This document shows, piece by piece, positions 6,716-14,083 of a stretch of DNA of 15,890 nucleotides. Origin of the DNA: Pseudomonadota bacterium (GTDB lineage: Bacteria; Pseudomonadota; Gammaproteobacteria; Pseudomonadales; Moraxellaceae); NCBI GenBank assembly GCA_023393635.1, contig JAEWKT010000044.1, forward strand, positions 1 to 15,890, read 5' to 3'. Position 1 is the first letter of the stretch; the number at the start of each line of letters is the position of its first letter. The notes beneath the pieces are model-generated. The model made no database searches. It was given only the letters and a program-made list of their open reading frames with translations, and was not told the DNA's origin. The translations under genes and the position numbers were made by a program.

Positions 6716-7375
6716 TTATTTTTGCACCAGTAAAGTTTCAAAATGCTGTGCCACTGCACTAAGCTCAGCCTGACTTAATGAAGGAAACAGCTTATCAATT
6801 GCAATATGTACCGCTTTGCTCACTGCACTGGTGGCAAAATCAGATGCCTTACGTTTGATTAAGCCAAGCTCCAGCGTCTTATTAAAGTCAGTCATGTAGT
6901 GCTTGATAATTTTGTCGGCAAACAATTTAAACTGATGGGCCAATGGTTCGCGTTGCGCTTTGCCATTGCCTGCATAAACTTCTGCAAATGACGCTTTAAG
7001 CTGACTGACCAGATCATCAGGGAGTTCAAGGCCAATGCGCTCATTGCCTTCATTGTCTGTAAAAGTGCTTGCTTCTAAAAATTCCAGTGATTTTAACACT
7101 TGCTCATTCGGTGCTTTACCAAGCAATTGCTTTAACAAAACACTGACCGTGCCACGCACATAACCTGCCAATTTTTCAGCAGTATCACGTTTGTCACTGG
7201 GTGGAAATTGCTGAACCAGTTTTACCAGTAGATTATCAATGAGTTCATCATTTAATTTTAATGAAATTTTATCACGCAGTGGGTATTGTGGCTCGCTGCT
7301 ATTACGGTTGTTTTGGGCAAGCTTAATATCGCTCTTTAGCTCATCAGATGGAACGATGCCGAAGTAGCTAGTCAT
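6716..7375 (-). CDS. Conserved-looking helical protein of unknown function
   Basis: I do not recognise this 219-aa protein. It has no membrane segment or signal peptide and no Cys, and looks almost entirely alpha-helical and soluble. It has many Lys/Leu-rich amphipathic segments and a basic patch around GLIKRKASDFATSAV. The start is ATG 7375 with AGAGG 6 nt ahead, so it is well expressed by design. It starts 21 bp after the queF stop and is followed by a strong terminator, so it is the last gene of the queF operon. No function follows from this neighbourhood, as queF partners vary. Normal composition and codon use argue for a real chromosomal gene. Confidence 0.75.
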   Translation of the reverse strand: MTSYFGIVPSDELKSDIKLAQNNRNSSEPQYPLRDKISLKLNDELIDNLLVKLVQQFPPSDKRDTAEKLAGYVRGTVSVLLKQLLGKAPNEQVLKSLEFLEASTFTDNEGNERIGLELPDDLVSQLKASFAEVYAGNGKAQREPLAHQFKLFADKIIKHYMTDFNKTLELGLIKRKASDFATSAVSKAVHIAIDKLFPSLSQAELSAVAQHFETLLVQK

Positions 7376-7396
7376 AAAAAACCTCTAAAAAATAAA

Positions 7397-8224
7397 TTAT
7401 TGTCGCGCTAAACGGATCGGCTGAGGAAGCCAGTCTAGATCAGACACGCGACATGGATTAATATCTAAACCGCCTCGGCGGGTGTATGCAGCATATACCA
7501 TTAAACGTGATGGTTTTAATTGCTGCCAAATATCAGCAAACACCTGTTCAACACATTGCTCATGAAAGCCACTGTGCTGGCGGTACGAAATAATATAGGC
7601 GAGCATACTCGAATAACAAGGTTTTATTCCTTGATAACGAATAAAAATTGTACCCCAGTCTGGTTGTCCCGTTACAGGACAATTACTTCTTAATAAATGT
7701 GAATACAGACTCAATTCCACAGACGCTGAGTTGGCTGCATTTTCCATATTTTCCAGTTTGAGCAAACTGGCGTCAGGCTCCGCACTCATCCCATTGGGCT
7801 TCAATTGATCCAGACATATCCCATGGGGCTGACTTACTGCGAGCGCGTCAGCATCATATAATTCCAGCTTAACAGTAGCATTGGCTGCACGACTTAGATC
7901 TTGCTCTACACAGTCAATAAATGCTTGCTGGTCTGTAAAACATTTAAAGTTGAGGCTGTTAAAATAAAGTTTTAATGACTTTGACTCAATTAAAAATGGC
8001 GAATTGGCAGGAACATGAATACGGCCAATGGCAACTTGTGGTTTAAATTGTTCATCTAGCCAGGACAATTCAAACGCGTGCCACCAGTCCATGCCCTGTG
8101 CCACGCCAGCCAGATGAGCATAGGTCTGACGGGACGAAGCGCGGGCAATAGGAAATAAAATATCGGGCGCATATTGGCTAGGATAATTAGTTTCCTGGCC
8201 AAGCAATGATTGTTCAACACTCAA
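7397..8224 (-). CDS. queF: NADPH-dependent 7-cyano-7-deazaguanine reductase
   Basis: This is the long two-domain (YqfE/E. coli-type) QueF, which reduces preQ0 to preQ1 in queuosine biosynthesis. From a TTG start at 8224 it has 275 aa. The substrate motif ESKSLKLYFNS is at 80-90, the catalytic thioimide-forming Cys is C182 in RSNCPVT, the acid is D189 (QPDWG), and H221/E222 lie in FHEQCVE. The C-terminus YTRRGGLDINP...RLVRQ-like (here RLARQ) matches the family. TTG 8224 gives the N-terminus SVEQSLLG as in Acinetobacter QueF and has GAG 8 nt ahead; GTG 8233 would add three residues. It lies 55 bp behind yadH with no terminator visible, so it may be co-transcribed. Confidence 0.96.
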   Translation of the reverse strand: MSVEQSLLGQETNYPSQYAPDILFPIARASSRQTYAHLAGVAQGMDWWHAFELSWLDEQFKPQVAIGRIHVPANSPFLIESKSLKLYFNSLNFKCFTDQQAFIDCVEQDLSRAANATVKLELYDADALAVSQPHGICLDQLKPNGMSAEPDASLLKLENMENAANSASVELSLYSHLLRSNCPVTGQPDWGTIFIRYQGIKPCYSSMLAYIISYRQHSGFHEQCVEQVFADIWQQLKPSRLMVYAAYTRRGGLDINPCRVSDLDWLPQPIRLARQ

Positions 8225-8279
8225 GGTATACACTCAACTTTGACAGGTTTTCTAACACAAAATAGGTACAGGGCGTGGC

Positions 8280-9049
8280 TTATTCACGCATGCCTGTGCC
8301 ACGCGATAACAGACGATAAGCAAACACATACATCAACACGCAAAACACGCTAATGGCAATGAGTGAAGCTGTCACGTTGACATCACTTGCGCCTAAAATT
8401 CCATAGCGAAAGGCATTGACCATATAGACAATAGGATTGAGCAAGGAAAGTTTTTGCCAAAATGGGCCAAGCTGATTCATGGAATAAAACACACCGCCCA
8501 AATAGGTAAGAGGTGTGAGCACAAAGGTAGGAACAATAGAAATATCGTCAAATGAGCGGGCAAATACTGCATTAATAAAACCACCCAGTGAAAACAACAC
8601 GGCAGTCACTAATACGGTAAAAATGGTAATAAAATAATGCTGAATAGAAAGGTCGGTAAAAAATAAAGACAGTAAGGTGACAATCAAACCAACCAGTAAG
8701 CCACGCACCACCCCACCAACCACATAGCCAATTAAAATAATATGATTAGGCACTGGGCTGGCAATCAGTTCTTCAATGCTGCGCTGAAACTTGACACTAA
8801 AAAAACTGGATACCACGTTAGAATAACTGTTGGTAATGACGGCCATCATAATTAAACCAGGTACAATAAACTGCATGTAGCTGTAGCCATTCATTTCGCC
8901 AATACGTGAGCCAATTAAACTGCCAAAAATCACAAAATACAGGCTCATGGTAATGGCAGGCGGTAATAGGGTTTGTGGCCAAATTCGCATAAAACGGCGA
9001 ATCTCTTTGGTCACCAGGGTAATAAAAGCGATTTGTAATTGCTGGAAGT

Positions 9050-9053
<4 letters not shown>
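8280..9053 (-). CDS. yadH: ABC-2 type exporter permease (YadH-like)
   Basis: This 257-aa inner-membrane permease of the ABC-2 family has about six hydrophobic segments (near 28-48, 62-84, 105-130, 138-160, 172-190 and 228-250). It matches E. coli YadH in length and in motifs such as VPGLIMMAVITNSYSN, FQRSIEELIASPV and LNPIVYMVNAFRYG. The start ATG (9053-9051) overlaps the stop of the ATPase gene as ATGA, so the two are translationally coupled and make one transporter. The substrate of YadGH is not established. Confidence 0.92.
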
Positions 9054-10003
<950 letters not shown>

Positions 10004-10165
10004 GTAGTTCTCTTTAATCACGAGTTAAGCGGGAAGACCACTATTGTCGGGAATATCGGCTCAAAAGCCAAGGCCTGTAAGCCGCTATTTTATAACGCTG
10101 TGTTACTGTTCAAGTTTGAATTACAGTAATAATGGATATAAAACTAGCAAACGGGAAGTCTGTGC

Positions 10166-10194
10166 TTTACCAATGCGTACTTTTTGCCTATTAT
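10166..10194 (+). promoter_or_regulatory. Promoter of the tRNA-Arg gene
   Basis: TTTACC (10166-10171) and TATTAT (10189-10194) are spaced by 17 bp, and the -10 box ends 12 nt before the tRNA. A GC-rich GTCACGCC discriminator follows, as in stable-RNA promoters. The remaining 10004-10165 holds the upstream region of yadG, where I find no convincing hexamers. Confidence 0.55.
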
Positions 10195-10206
10195 GTCACG
10201 CCTTAT

Positions 10207-10283
10207 GCGCTTGTAGCTCAGCTGGATAGAGTACTGCCCTCCGAAGGCAGGGGTCGTGGGTTCGAATCCCGCCAGGCGCACCA
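10207..10283 (+). tRNA. tRNA-Arg (anticodon CCG)
   Basis: This is a 77-nt cloverleaf. The acceptor GCGCTTG pairs with CAGGCGC, the anticodon stem CTGCC/GGCAG encloses the loop CTCCGAA (anticodon CCG, reading CGG codons), and the T arm is GTGGG-TTCGAAT-CCCGC. CCA is encoded. The gene is intact, as expected when an element integrates at the 3' end and restores it. A tyrosine integrase gene follows at 134 bp. Confidence 0.97.
10247..10283. other. Candidate attachment site (attL) in the tRNA-Arg 3' half
   Basis: Tyrosine integrases next to a tRNA normally use the tRNA 3' half as crossover site. Here the tRNA is followed by int and phage genes, so the T-arm to CCA segment is the likely attL core. 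The matching attR copy would lie beyond the right edge, so the exact core is not defined. Confidence 0.5.
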
Positions 10284-10356
10284 TTTGATTTTATTGAATA
10301 TTTTAAAAAAACAATCACTTAAGTGCCGCAATGAGCCATTATTATTTTAATGATTA

Positions 10357-10384
10357 TTGCTAAATTTTATGAATAACGTAAAAT
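10357..10384 (+). promoter_or_regulatory. Possible integrase promoter
   Basis: TTGCTA (10357-10362) and TAAAAT (10379-10384) are spaced by 16 bp. Transcription would start near 10391, giving a leader of about 27 nt that is nearly filled by the tandem 11-bp repeat before int. Confidence 0.4.
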
Positions 10385-10395
10385 CCATTAAACTT

Positions 10396-10417
10396 TTTAC
10401 CCCAAATTTACCCCACA
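10396..10417 (+). repeat. Tandem 11-bp direct repeat abutting the integrase start codon
   Basis: TTTACCCCAAA (10396-10406) is followed directly by TTTACCCCACA (10407-10417), 10 of 11 identical, and the int ATG comes next. No Shine-Dalgarno is present. Side-by-side repeats one helical turn long near an att site look like arm-type integrase binding sites, which would also let Int repress itself. That role is inferred. Confidence 0.55.
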
Positions 10418-11428
10418 ATGAAAATGCCCAAGGCCGAAAAGCGCGGTGATAGCTATAGAATGTCATTTATGTATGACGGCCAGCGCTATCGTGTTACCCG
10501 CGATACAGCAAAAGAGTGTGAGCAGTGGGTCATGCTCAAAATGCTTGAGCTTAAAACACAGCGAAAAGATGCCAGCATTGGCCGCATTGTATTTTTATTG
10601 ACAGATTTATTTGATGATTATCTTGATAAAGTTGGCAAGCATAAAAAGACGGCTAAATATATTAGAGATAAACTTAAAGTAATTAAGCGTGATTATCCTA
10701 ATCTCGTTGCATTAAACGTGGCTGATATTACCCCAAAGACACTAACCACATGGCGAAATTCCAGATTAAAACAAGTGAGTGCTGGTACAGTATTGCGTGA
10801 GATTAGTTTATTATCTGCCGTATTTAGTTACGCCCAAAAAGAGTTGTTTATAATAAATAGCAATCCATTTTCTCAAGTATCAAAACCTAAAGAGCCTAAA
10901 AGTAGAAATAGGCGCATATCAGATGATGAGATAAAGACCATCACTAATGCACTACAGTACGAGCAAGGTACAAAACCAACAGAGCCAAGGCACTATGTCG
11001 CATGGGTATTTTTATTTGCACTAGAAACGGCAATGAGGCGCGGTGAGATACTAGTAATCACGCGAGATAATATTTATGATGATTACATCCATTTGCCTGA
11101 CACTAAAAACGGTGAACCAAGAAACGTGCCGCTATTAAATAGCGCAAAAGAATTATTGAAATTAATAGACCATGATGATAATAAATTAATACCGCACACC
11201 GAAAATAGTTTTAAAAAATCATGGCAACGGGGTTTAAATAAATCAGGCTTAAAAGACTTGCATTTTCATGACACAAGGCACGAAGCCATTACTAGATTTG
11301 TTGAACTTAGGAAAGTGCCTGTTGAGATACTAGCCAAAATAACTGGGCATAAAACAATATCGGTTTTAATTAATACTTATTATAACCCCACAGCAAGCGA
11401 TATATCTAAAATGTTAAACGGCTCTTAA
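10418..11428 (+). CDS. int: Phage-type tyrosine integrase
   Basis: This 336-aa tyrosine recombinase would carry out site-specific integration and excision of the element. A short N-terminal AP2-like/arm-binding segment (about 1-50) is followed by a SAM-like core-binding domain (about 58-150) and a catalytic domain. Catalytic residues are R207 (AMRRGE), K230 (KNGEPRNVP), H284 and R287 (HDTRHE), H311 (GHKT), and nucleophile Y321 or Y322 in TYYNPT. The start ATG is preceded directly by a tandem repeat instead of a ribosome-binding site. Its 3' end overlaps the opposite-strand HTH gene by 4 bp. It looks intact. Position beside tRNA-Arg fixes it as the element's own integrase. Confidence 0.95.
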   Translation: MKMPKAEKRGDSYRMSFMYDGQRYRVTRDTAKECEQWVMLKMLELKTQRKDASIGRIVFLLTDLFDDYLDKVGKHKKTAKYIRDKLKVIKRDYPNLVALNVADITPKTLTTWRNSRLKQVSAGTVLREISLLSAVFSYAQKELFIINSNPFSQVSKPKEPKSRNRRISDDEIKTITNALQYEQGTKPTEPRHYVAWVFLFALETAMRRGEILVITRDNIYDDYIHLPDTKNGEPRNVPLLNSAKELLKLIDHDDNKLIPHTENSFKKSWQRGLNKSGLKDLHFHDTRHEAITRFVELRKVPVEILAKITGHKTISVLINTYYNPTASDISKMLNGS

Positions 11429-11442
11429 TTGAGCCGTTTTTT
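11416..11442 (+). terminator. Terminator hairpin embracing the int stop codon
   Basis: AAACGGCTC (11416-11424) and GAGCCGTTT (11431-11439) form a perfect 9-bp stem with loop TTAATT, followed by T residues on the plus strand. The loop contains both the int stop and the opposite-strand stop of the HTH gene. It terminates int; on the minus strand the T-run is only three long. Confidence 0.8.
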
Positions 11443-11718
11443 ACCAACTTTACTTGGTACTTTTTGATCCAGAATTGGCATAACTTCTTTTGGATCGTAT
11501 AGACACTTATTTCCATCACCTTTATTAAATAAGGCCAATTTATCAATTAGAGTAGGGCGTGACATGCTGTACCGTGCCAATAACCAAGCCACATCTACCA
11601 GCTTAGGTAGCTCCTCAACTGCCAGAGATACCACTTTGCCACCGCCTACTAGCTGCCCTAGCATCAGCTCAGGGGGTTGATCACTTTCTACAGTGATAAT
11701 GTACTTTAGTGCGCCCAT
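11425..11718 (-). CDS. Small HTH protein, possible excisionase/regulator
   Basis: This 97-aa protein has a helix-turn-helix-like stretch at about 41-62 (VDVAWLLARYSMSRPTLIDK), then a short wing-like region with CLYDPKEVMPIL as in MerR/excisionase-type winged helices, and a basic tail. Next to int it could be the recombination directionality factor, but it faces int and overlaps it by 4 bp at the stops, so a transcriptional regulator is also possible. ATG 11718 overlaps the upstream gene's stop as TAATG. It ends the leftward operon. No named family is recognised with certainty. Confidence 0.65.
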   Translation of the reverse strand: MGALKYIITVESDQPPELMLGQLVGGGKVVSLAVEELPKLVDVAWLLARYSMSRPTLIDKLALFNKGDGNKCLYDPKEVMPILDQKVPSKVGKKRLN

Positions 11719-12251
11719 TATTCACCCTCCCGTGCTGCTGCAATCATAGCTGCATAGCCATCATTGAAATTTTTTGCATTATCAAGACTAATTGACATGA
11801 ACCGTGCGTTGTCAAATGCTTCAATCATTTCCTGATTTGGCTCAACTGGCACCAGCACAAATTTATCAGCGTCGTAAGTATGAGTTTTTAAATTACTTTC
11901 TAATATATTTAGCCTTGCGTGTTCGCCGTGCAATTCCTCAAGCAAGCTGCCACCGCAGTAGCAACACCAGTACATGCCATTCTCAAATGGGGTTCCTGTG
12001 GTCAAGCAATACTTATCCCCACATTTTGTATCCCAGTTGCCTTCCTGATCTTCTGCCCATACACATGCATGTACAGACTCGTCAGACTTCAACCGATCAA
12101 CCTCAGCCCGTAGCTGCTTATTCTGCTGATTCAGGCCATGAATATGCTGGTCGGCTTGATTAAACATACCCAAGAATCCGTGCTGCCATTGCAGTGGCTT
12201 GCCAGAAAAACCAAACTTCTGCTTTAAATCCTCCAGGTTAAAATCGCTCAT
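11718..12251 (-). CDS. Phage protein with coiled coil and zinc-ribbon-like cysteines
   Basis: This 177-aa protein of unknown function has three parts. A coiled-coil stretch lies at about 36-56 (HGLNQQNKQLRAEVDRLK). A Cys-rich segment at 63-99 has C63, C77, C82, C96, C97 and C99, ending in WCCYCGG, as in zinc-binding phage proteins with W-x-T-x-C...C-x-x-C-G-G. A C-terminal part has FVLVPVEPNQEMIEAF...AMIAAAREGE, a module often seen at the end of small phage early proteins. ATG 12251 overlaps the upstream stop (TGATG) by 1 nt and its own stop overlaps the HTH gene by 1 nt, so translation is coupled. Role unknown. Confidence 0.7.
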   Translation of the reverse strand: MSDFNLEDLKQKFGFSGKPLQWQHGFLGMFNQADQHIHGLNQQNKQLRAEVDRLKSDESVHACVWAEDQEGNWDTKCGDKYCLTTGTPFENGMYWCCYCGGSLLEELHGEHARLNILESNLKTHTYDADKFVLVPVEPNQEMIEAFDNARFMSISLDNAKNFNDGYAAMIAAAREGE

Positions 12252-12571
12252 CAGCTCGCCCTCACGTTAGGCTTATTGGGCAGCCTCTCAACAGCAGCAA
12301 TCGTCATCGCAATGCCGCTTTGAACCTCTTTTAGTGCAGTAAGGCTTTTGGCTTTATCGCCACTGACTTTAATCAAGCAGCCAGTTAGGCTAGCAATCAG
12401 GTCATGGCAGAAATGCACAGCCTCACCACGATCTTTTTGGCTAAGCTGGTGCATGGCTGGCCATAAAATCTTATCAATAATGCCCTGCGCCACTTGCTCA
12501 GTAGTACCCTCAAATTTTTGAGGGTCTACAATTGATTCAGCAATTGCTTTGCGGTTATTTGACTTACTCAT
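12251..12571 (-). CDS. Small phage protein of unknown function
   Basis: I do not recognise this 106-aa soluble, helical protein. The start at ATG 12571 (MSKSNNRKAIAES) is fixed by a perfect GGAG with 6-nt spacing; an in-frame ATG at 12583 would place that ribosome-binding site inside the coding region. The ribosome-binding site and start also lie within the end of a 20-codon ORF (12564-12626), suggesting coupling. Two central helices (about 25-60 and 65-95) with a single Trp and two Cys are the only features. It overlaps the next gene by 1 nt. Confidence 0.65.
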   Translation of the reverse strand: MSKSNNRKAIAESIVDPQKFEGTTEQVAQGIIDKILWPAMHQLSQKDRGEAVHFCHDLIASLTGCLIKVSGDKAKSLTALKEVQSGIAMTIAAVERLPNKPNVRAS

Positions 12572-12626
12572 CACATTCTCCATGATCTATTTCGATTTCT
12601 AAGTCGTGTTCAATATAATTTTTCAT
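12564..12626 (-). CDS. Candidate 20-aa acidic small ORF overlapping the next gene
   Basis: From ATG 12626, with GAGTGG 3 nt ahead, the frame reads MKNYIEHDLEIEIDHGECDE and stops at TAA, 8 nt inside the following gene (start 12571). The peptide is strongly acidic. The overlap covers the ribosome-binding site of the next gene, so its translation could open or gate that start, as leader peptides do. It may be chance; only the start context and overlap support it. Confidence 0.35.
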   Translation of the reverse strand: MKNYIEHDLEIEIDHGECDE

Positions 12627-12637
12627 GTCCACTCAAA

Positions 12638-12700
12638 TTAATTAATGCCCCGTATCGCCACAGTGGGACTTTCTGCTCTCATAACCTTTTGGCTACGCAT
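12638..12700 (-). CDS. Candidate 20-aa small ORF next to the structured RNA
   Basis: From ATG 12700, with AGGA 6 nt ahead, the frame reads MRSQKVMRAESPTVAIRGIN and ends at TAA, 11 nt before the next small ORF. Its codons for SPTVA are the second copy of a CCCACTGT repeat that also occurs upstream and is complementary to AGTGGGATT at 12756-12764. In C4-type systems the antisense RNA pairs near such a small reading frame to block its translation. Coding status is uncertain. Confidence 0.35.
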   Translation of the reverse strand: MRSQKVMRAESPTVAIRGIN

Positions 12701-12724
12701 TACACTTCCTGACTACTCCTTGCT

Positions 12725-12845
12725 TGCACTGCCGCAACAGTGGGCGTGTGGTTAGAATCCCACTTTCATCATTTCCCCATGCGCTCACTGGAGGTACAAG
12801 TCACTTACCGTCTGCTGTGACTAAGCCAGCGTCCTTGCTGTGCGG
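12725..12845 (-). ncRNA. Candidate structured immunity-type RNA (C4/CI-like)
   Basis: No ordinary gene fits 12627-12857. On the minus strand hairpins form in a row: CAGC/GCTG (12840-12827), AGTCAC/GTGACT with a 12-nt loop (12822-12799), GTGG/CCAC (12763-12748) and CACTG/CAGTG with loop TTGCGG (12742-12727). AGTGGGATT (12756-12764) can pair over 9 bp, one G-U, with AGTCCCACT at 12662-12670, downstream near a small ORF start. Phage P1 C4 and P4 CI RNAs are short structured leaders that pair in this way with a downstream target to silence early genes. The resemblance is in layout; family membership is not shown. No promoter was identified. Confidence 0.4.
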
Positions 12846-12857
12846 GGCGGTTAATCT

Positions 12858-13454
12858 CTAAATGCTATTACGCAATGCTTTCACCCAGTCATTACGGCTT
12901 TGGGTTTTTGCTAGATCCTCAGCATGGCCTTTGGTGTGGTAAGCAATATCTTCATGGACTTTGGCAATTTTGTCGGCCAGCCACAGGCCACCTGTTTTTT
13001 GTTCTAGACTGTAAATTCGATCAGCGCCCGAAATATCACAGTCAAAATCTAGGCTTTGCTGCAATTGCTTAACCATAAAGTCTTTAAGACCAATGTGTTC
13101 TGGCGTTGGCGGCTCCCATGCCTGAGCTTGCTCAAGTAGAACGTTGTACTTTTTAGCGAGCTCCTGTTTTTTGCTTATAAAATCTTGATGATTTTTAAGA
13201 TTTTCCTGATATTCCCGCTCAGCTAAATCTTTAGCATCTTCAGCAGAAATTGACTCAAGTTTGCTTAGATCATCCTTTAAGCTCACCAATTTTTTGCTGT
13301 GATAGTCGCCAGGCTTAAACTCTTCTGGAATAGGCGCGTCCATACTCTCATCGCGCATGTCGATAGTTGCTCCAAATGCGCGGGCGCAAGTCAGAGCAAA
13401 TTCACGAAACGTAACTTCTTTATTTGCAATATCTGCGGTATAACCTGTTGGCAT
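12858..13454 (-). CDS. Phage-type protein of unknown function
   Basis: This 198-aa protein begins MPTGYTADI and has TFREFALTCARAFGA and DAPIPEEFKPGDYH, a pattern I associate with small unnamed prophage proteins of Gammaproteobacteria. Residues about 55-110 form a long charged helix likely to be a coiled coil, followed by a C-terminal helical part. Two ATGs stand together (13457, 13454); AGGAG lies 6 nt before the second, which I chose. The upstream DUF1367 stop TAG is itself part of that Shine-Dalgarno, so the genes are coupled. The 286-bp structured region starts right after its stop. Function unknown. Confidence 0.75.
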   Translation of the reverse strand: MPTGYTADIANKEVTFREFALTCARAFGATIDMRDESMDAPIPEEFKPGDYHSKKLVSLKDDLSKLESISAEDAKDLAEREYQENLKNHQDFISKKQELAKKYNVLLEQAQAWEPPTPEHIGLKDFMVKQLQQSLDFDCDISGADRIYSLEQKTGGLWLADKIAKVHEDIAYHTKGHAEDLAKTQSRNDWVKALRNSI

Positions 13455-13463
13455 CATCTTCTC

Positions 13464-14081
13464 CTAAGCTGCCATATCCAGCATGCTGTTAATCGCATTG
13501 TCAGCGTCTGCTTCGTTGTCAAAATGACGTGACAGCACGAAACGCCAGCACACACCAAACGCCACTTTATAAAACTCGTTGAACTCGCCCTGGGTCATTT
13601 TTGCAAAACTGATCGATTGCGCTACTTTTTCAATCGCACCATTGGGCAGACGGATCACATCGAAATAACCGCATTCAATTTTGATCCAGCGGTGTATCTC
13701 AGCCGTGCTGGCGGGCACTGGATTAATGAGCTTGTCAATGCGTCTTTGATTGAGTGCATCGAAAAAGTCATCGTGTAGTGCATTAATCTGATTAGCACTA
13801 AGTGCAATACCTTTGTGCTGCAAGTACGCGCAAAAGTTGCGTACTGTGATTGATTCGGCAGGGTGTATTAGCCCAGATTGTGGCTCCCAATAATCTTTCA
13901 CCAAGCCAATCAGTCCACCAAAATACAGGCGGTGATGCTGTAAGCTACGGTTACTCATGCGCTTGCAGCTCGTGCGCACTGGCTGGCCTAGCTTGTAGCT
14001 TGCTCGCACAAGCTCATGATCGTGCTCAGTAGCAGGCACTAAGCCCTGAATGGTGCGGATCATCATTATTTCAGTGGCCAT
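13464..14081 (-). CDS. DUF1367 family phage protein
   Basis: The 205-aa product from ATG 14081 has the DUF1367 pattern: IRTIQGLVPATEHDHE near the N-terminus, the GQPVRTSCKR segment, the RSLQHHRLYFGGL helix, and DYWEP, then a helical C-terminus. DUF1367 proteins occur in lambda-like and related prophages near recombination and replication genes; their function is not established. The start at 14081 lies 2 nt after the ERF stop with AGG 7 nt ahead. An ATG at 14111 is in frame but would overlap the ERF gene by 28 nt. It sits 9 bp before the next gene, in the same operon. Confidence 0.85.
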   Translation of the reverse strand: MATEIMMIRTIQGLVPATEHDHELVRASYKLGQPVRTSCKRMSNRSLQHHRLYFGGLIGLVKDYWEPQSGLIHPAESITVRNFCAYLQHKGIALSANQINALHDDFFDALNQRRIDKLINPVPASTAEIHRWIKIECGYFDVIRLPNGAIEKVAQSISFAKMTQGEFNEFYKVAFGVCWRFVLSRHFDNEADADNAINSMLDMAA

Positions 14082-14083
14082 GG

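Noticed and set aside
10132..10350. Plus-strand ORF of 72 codons
   Set aside because: It runs straight through the tRNA-Arg gene and its promoter and has no ribosome-binding site.
11804..12163. Plus-strand ORF of 119 codons
   Set aside because: It lies antisense to the 177-aa zinc-ribbon-like gene, whose frame has a start-stop overlap with both neighbours and meaningful motifs.
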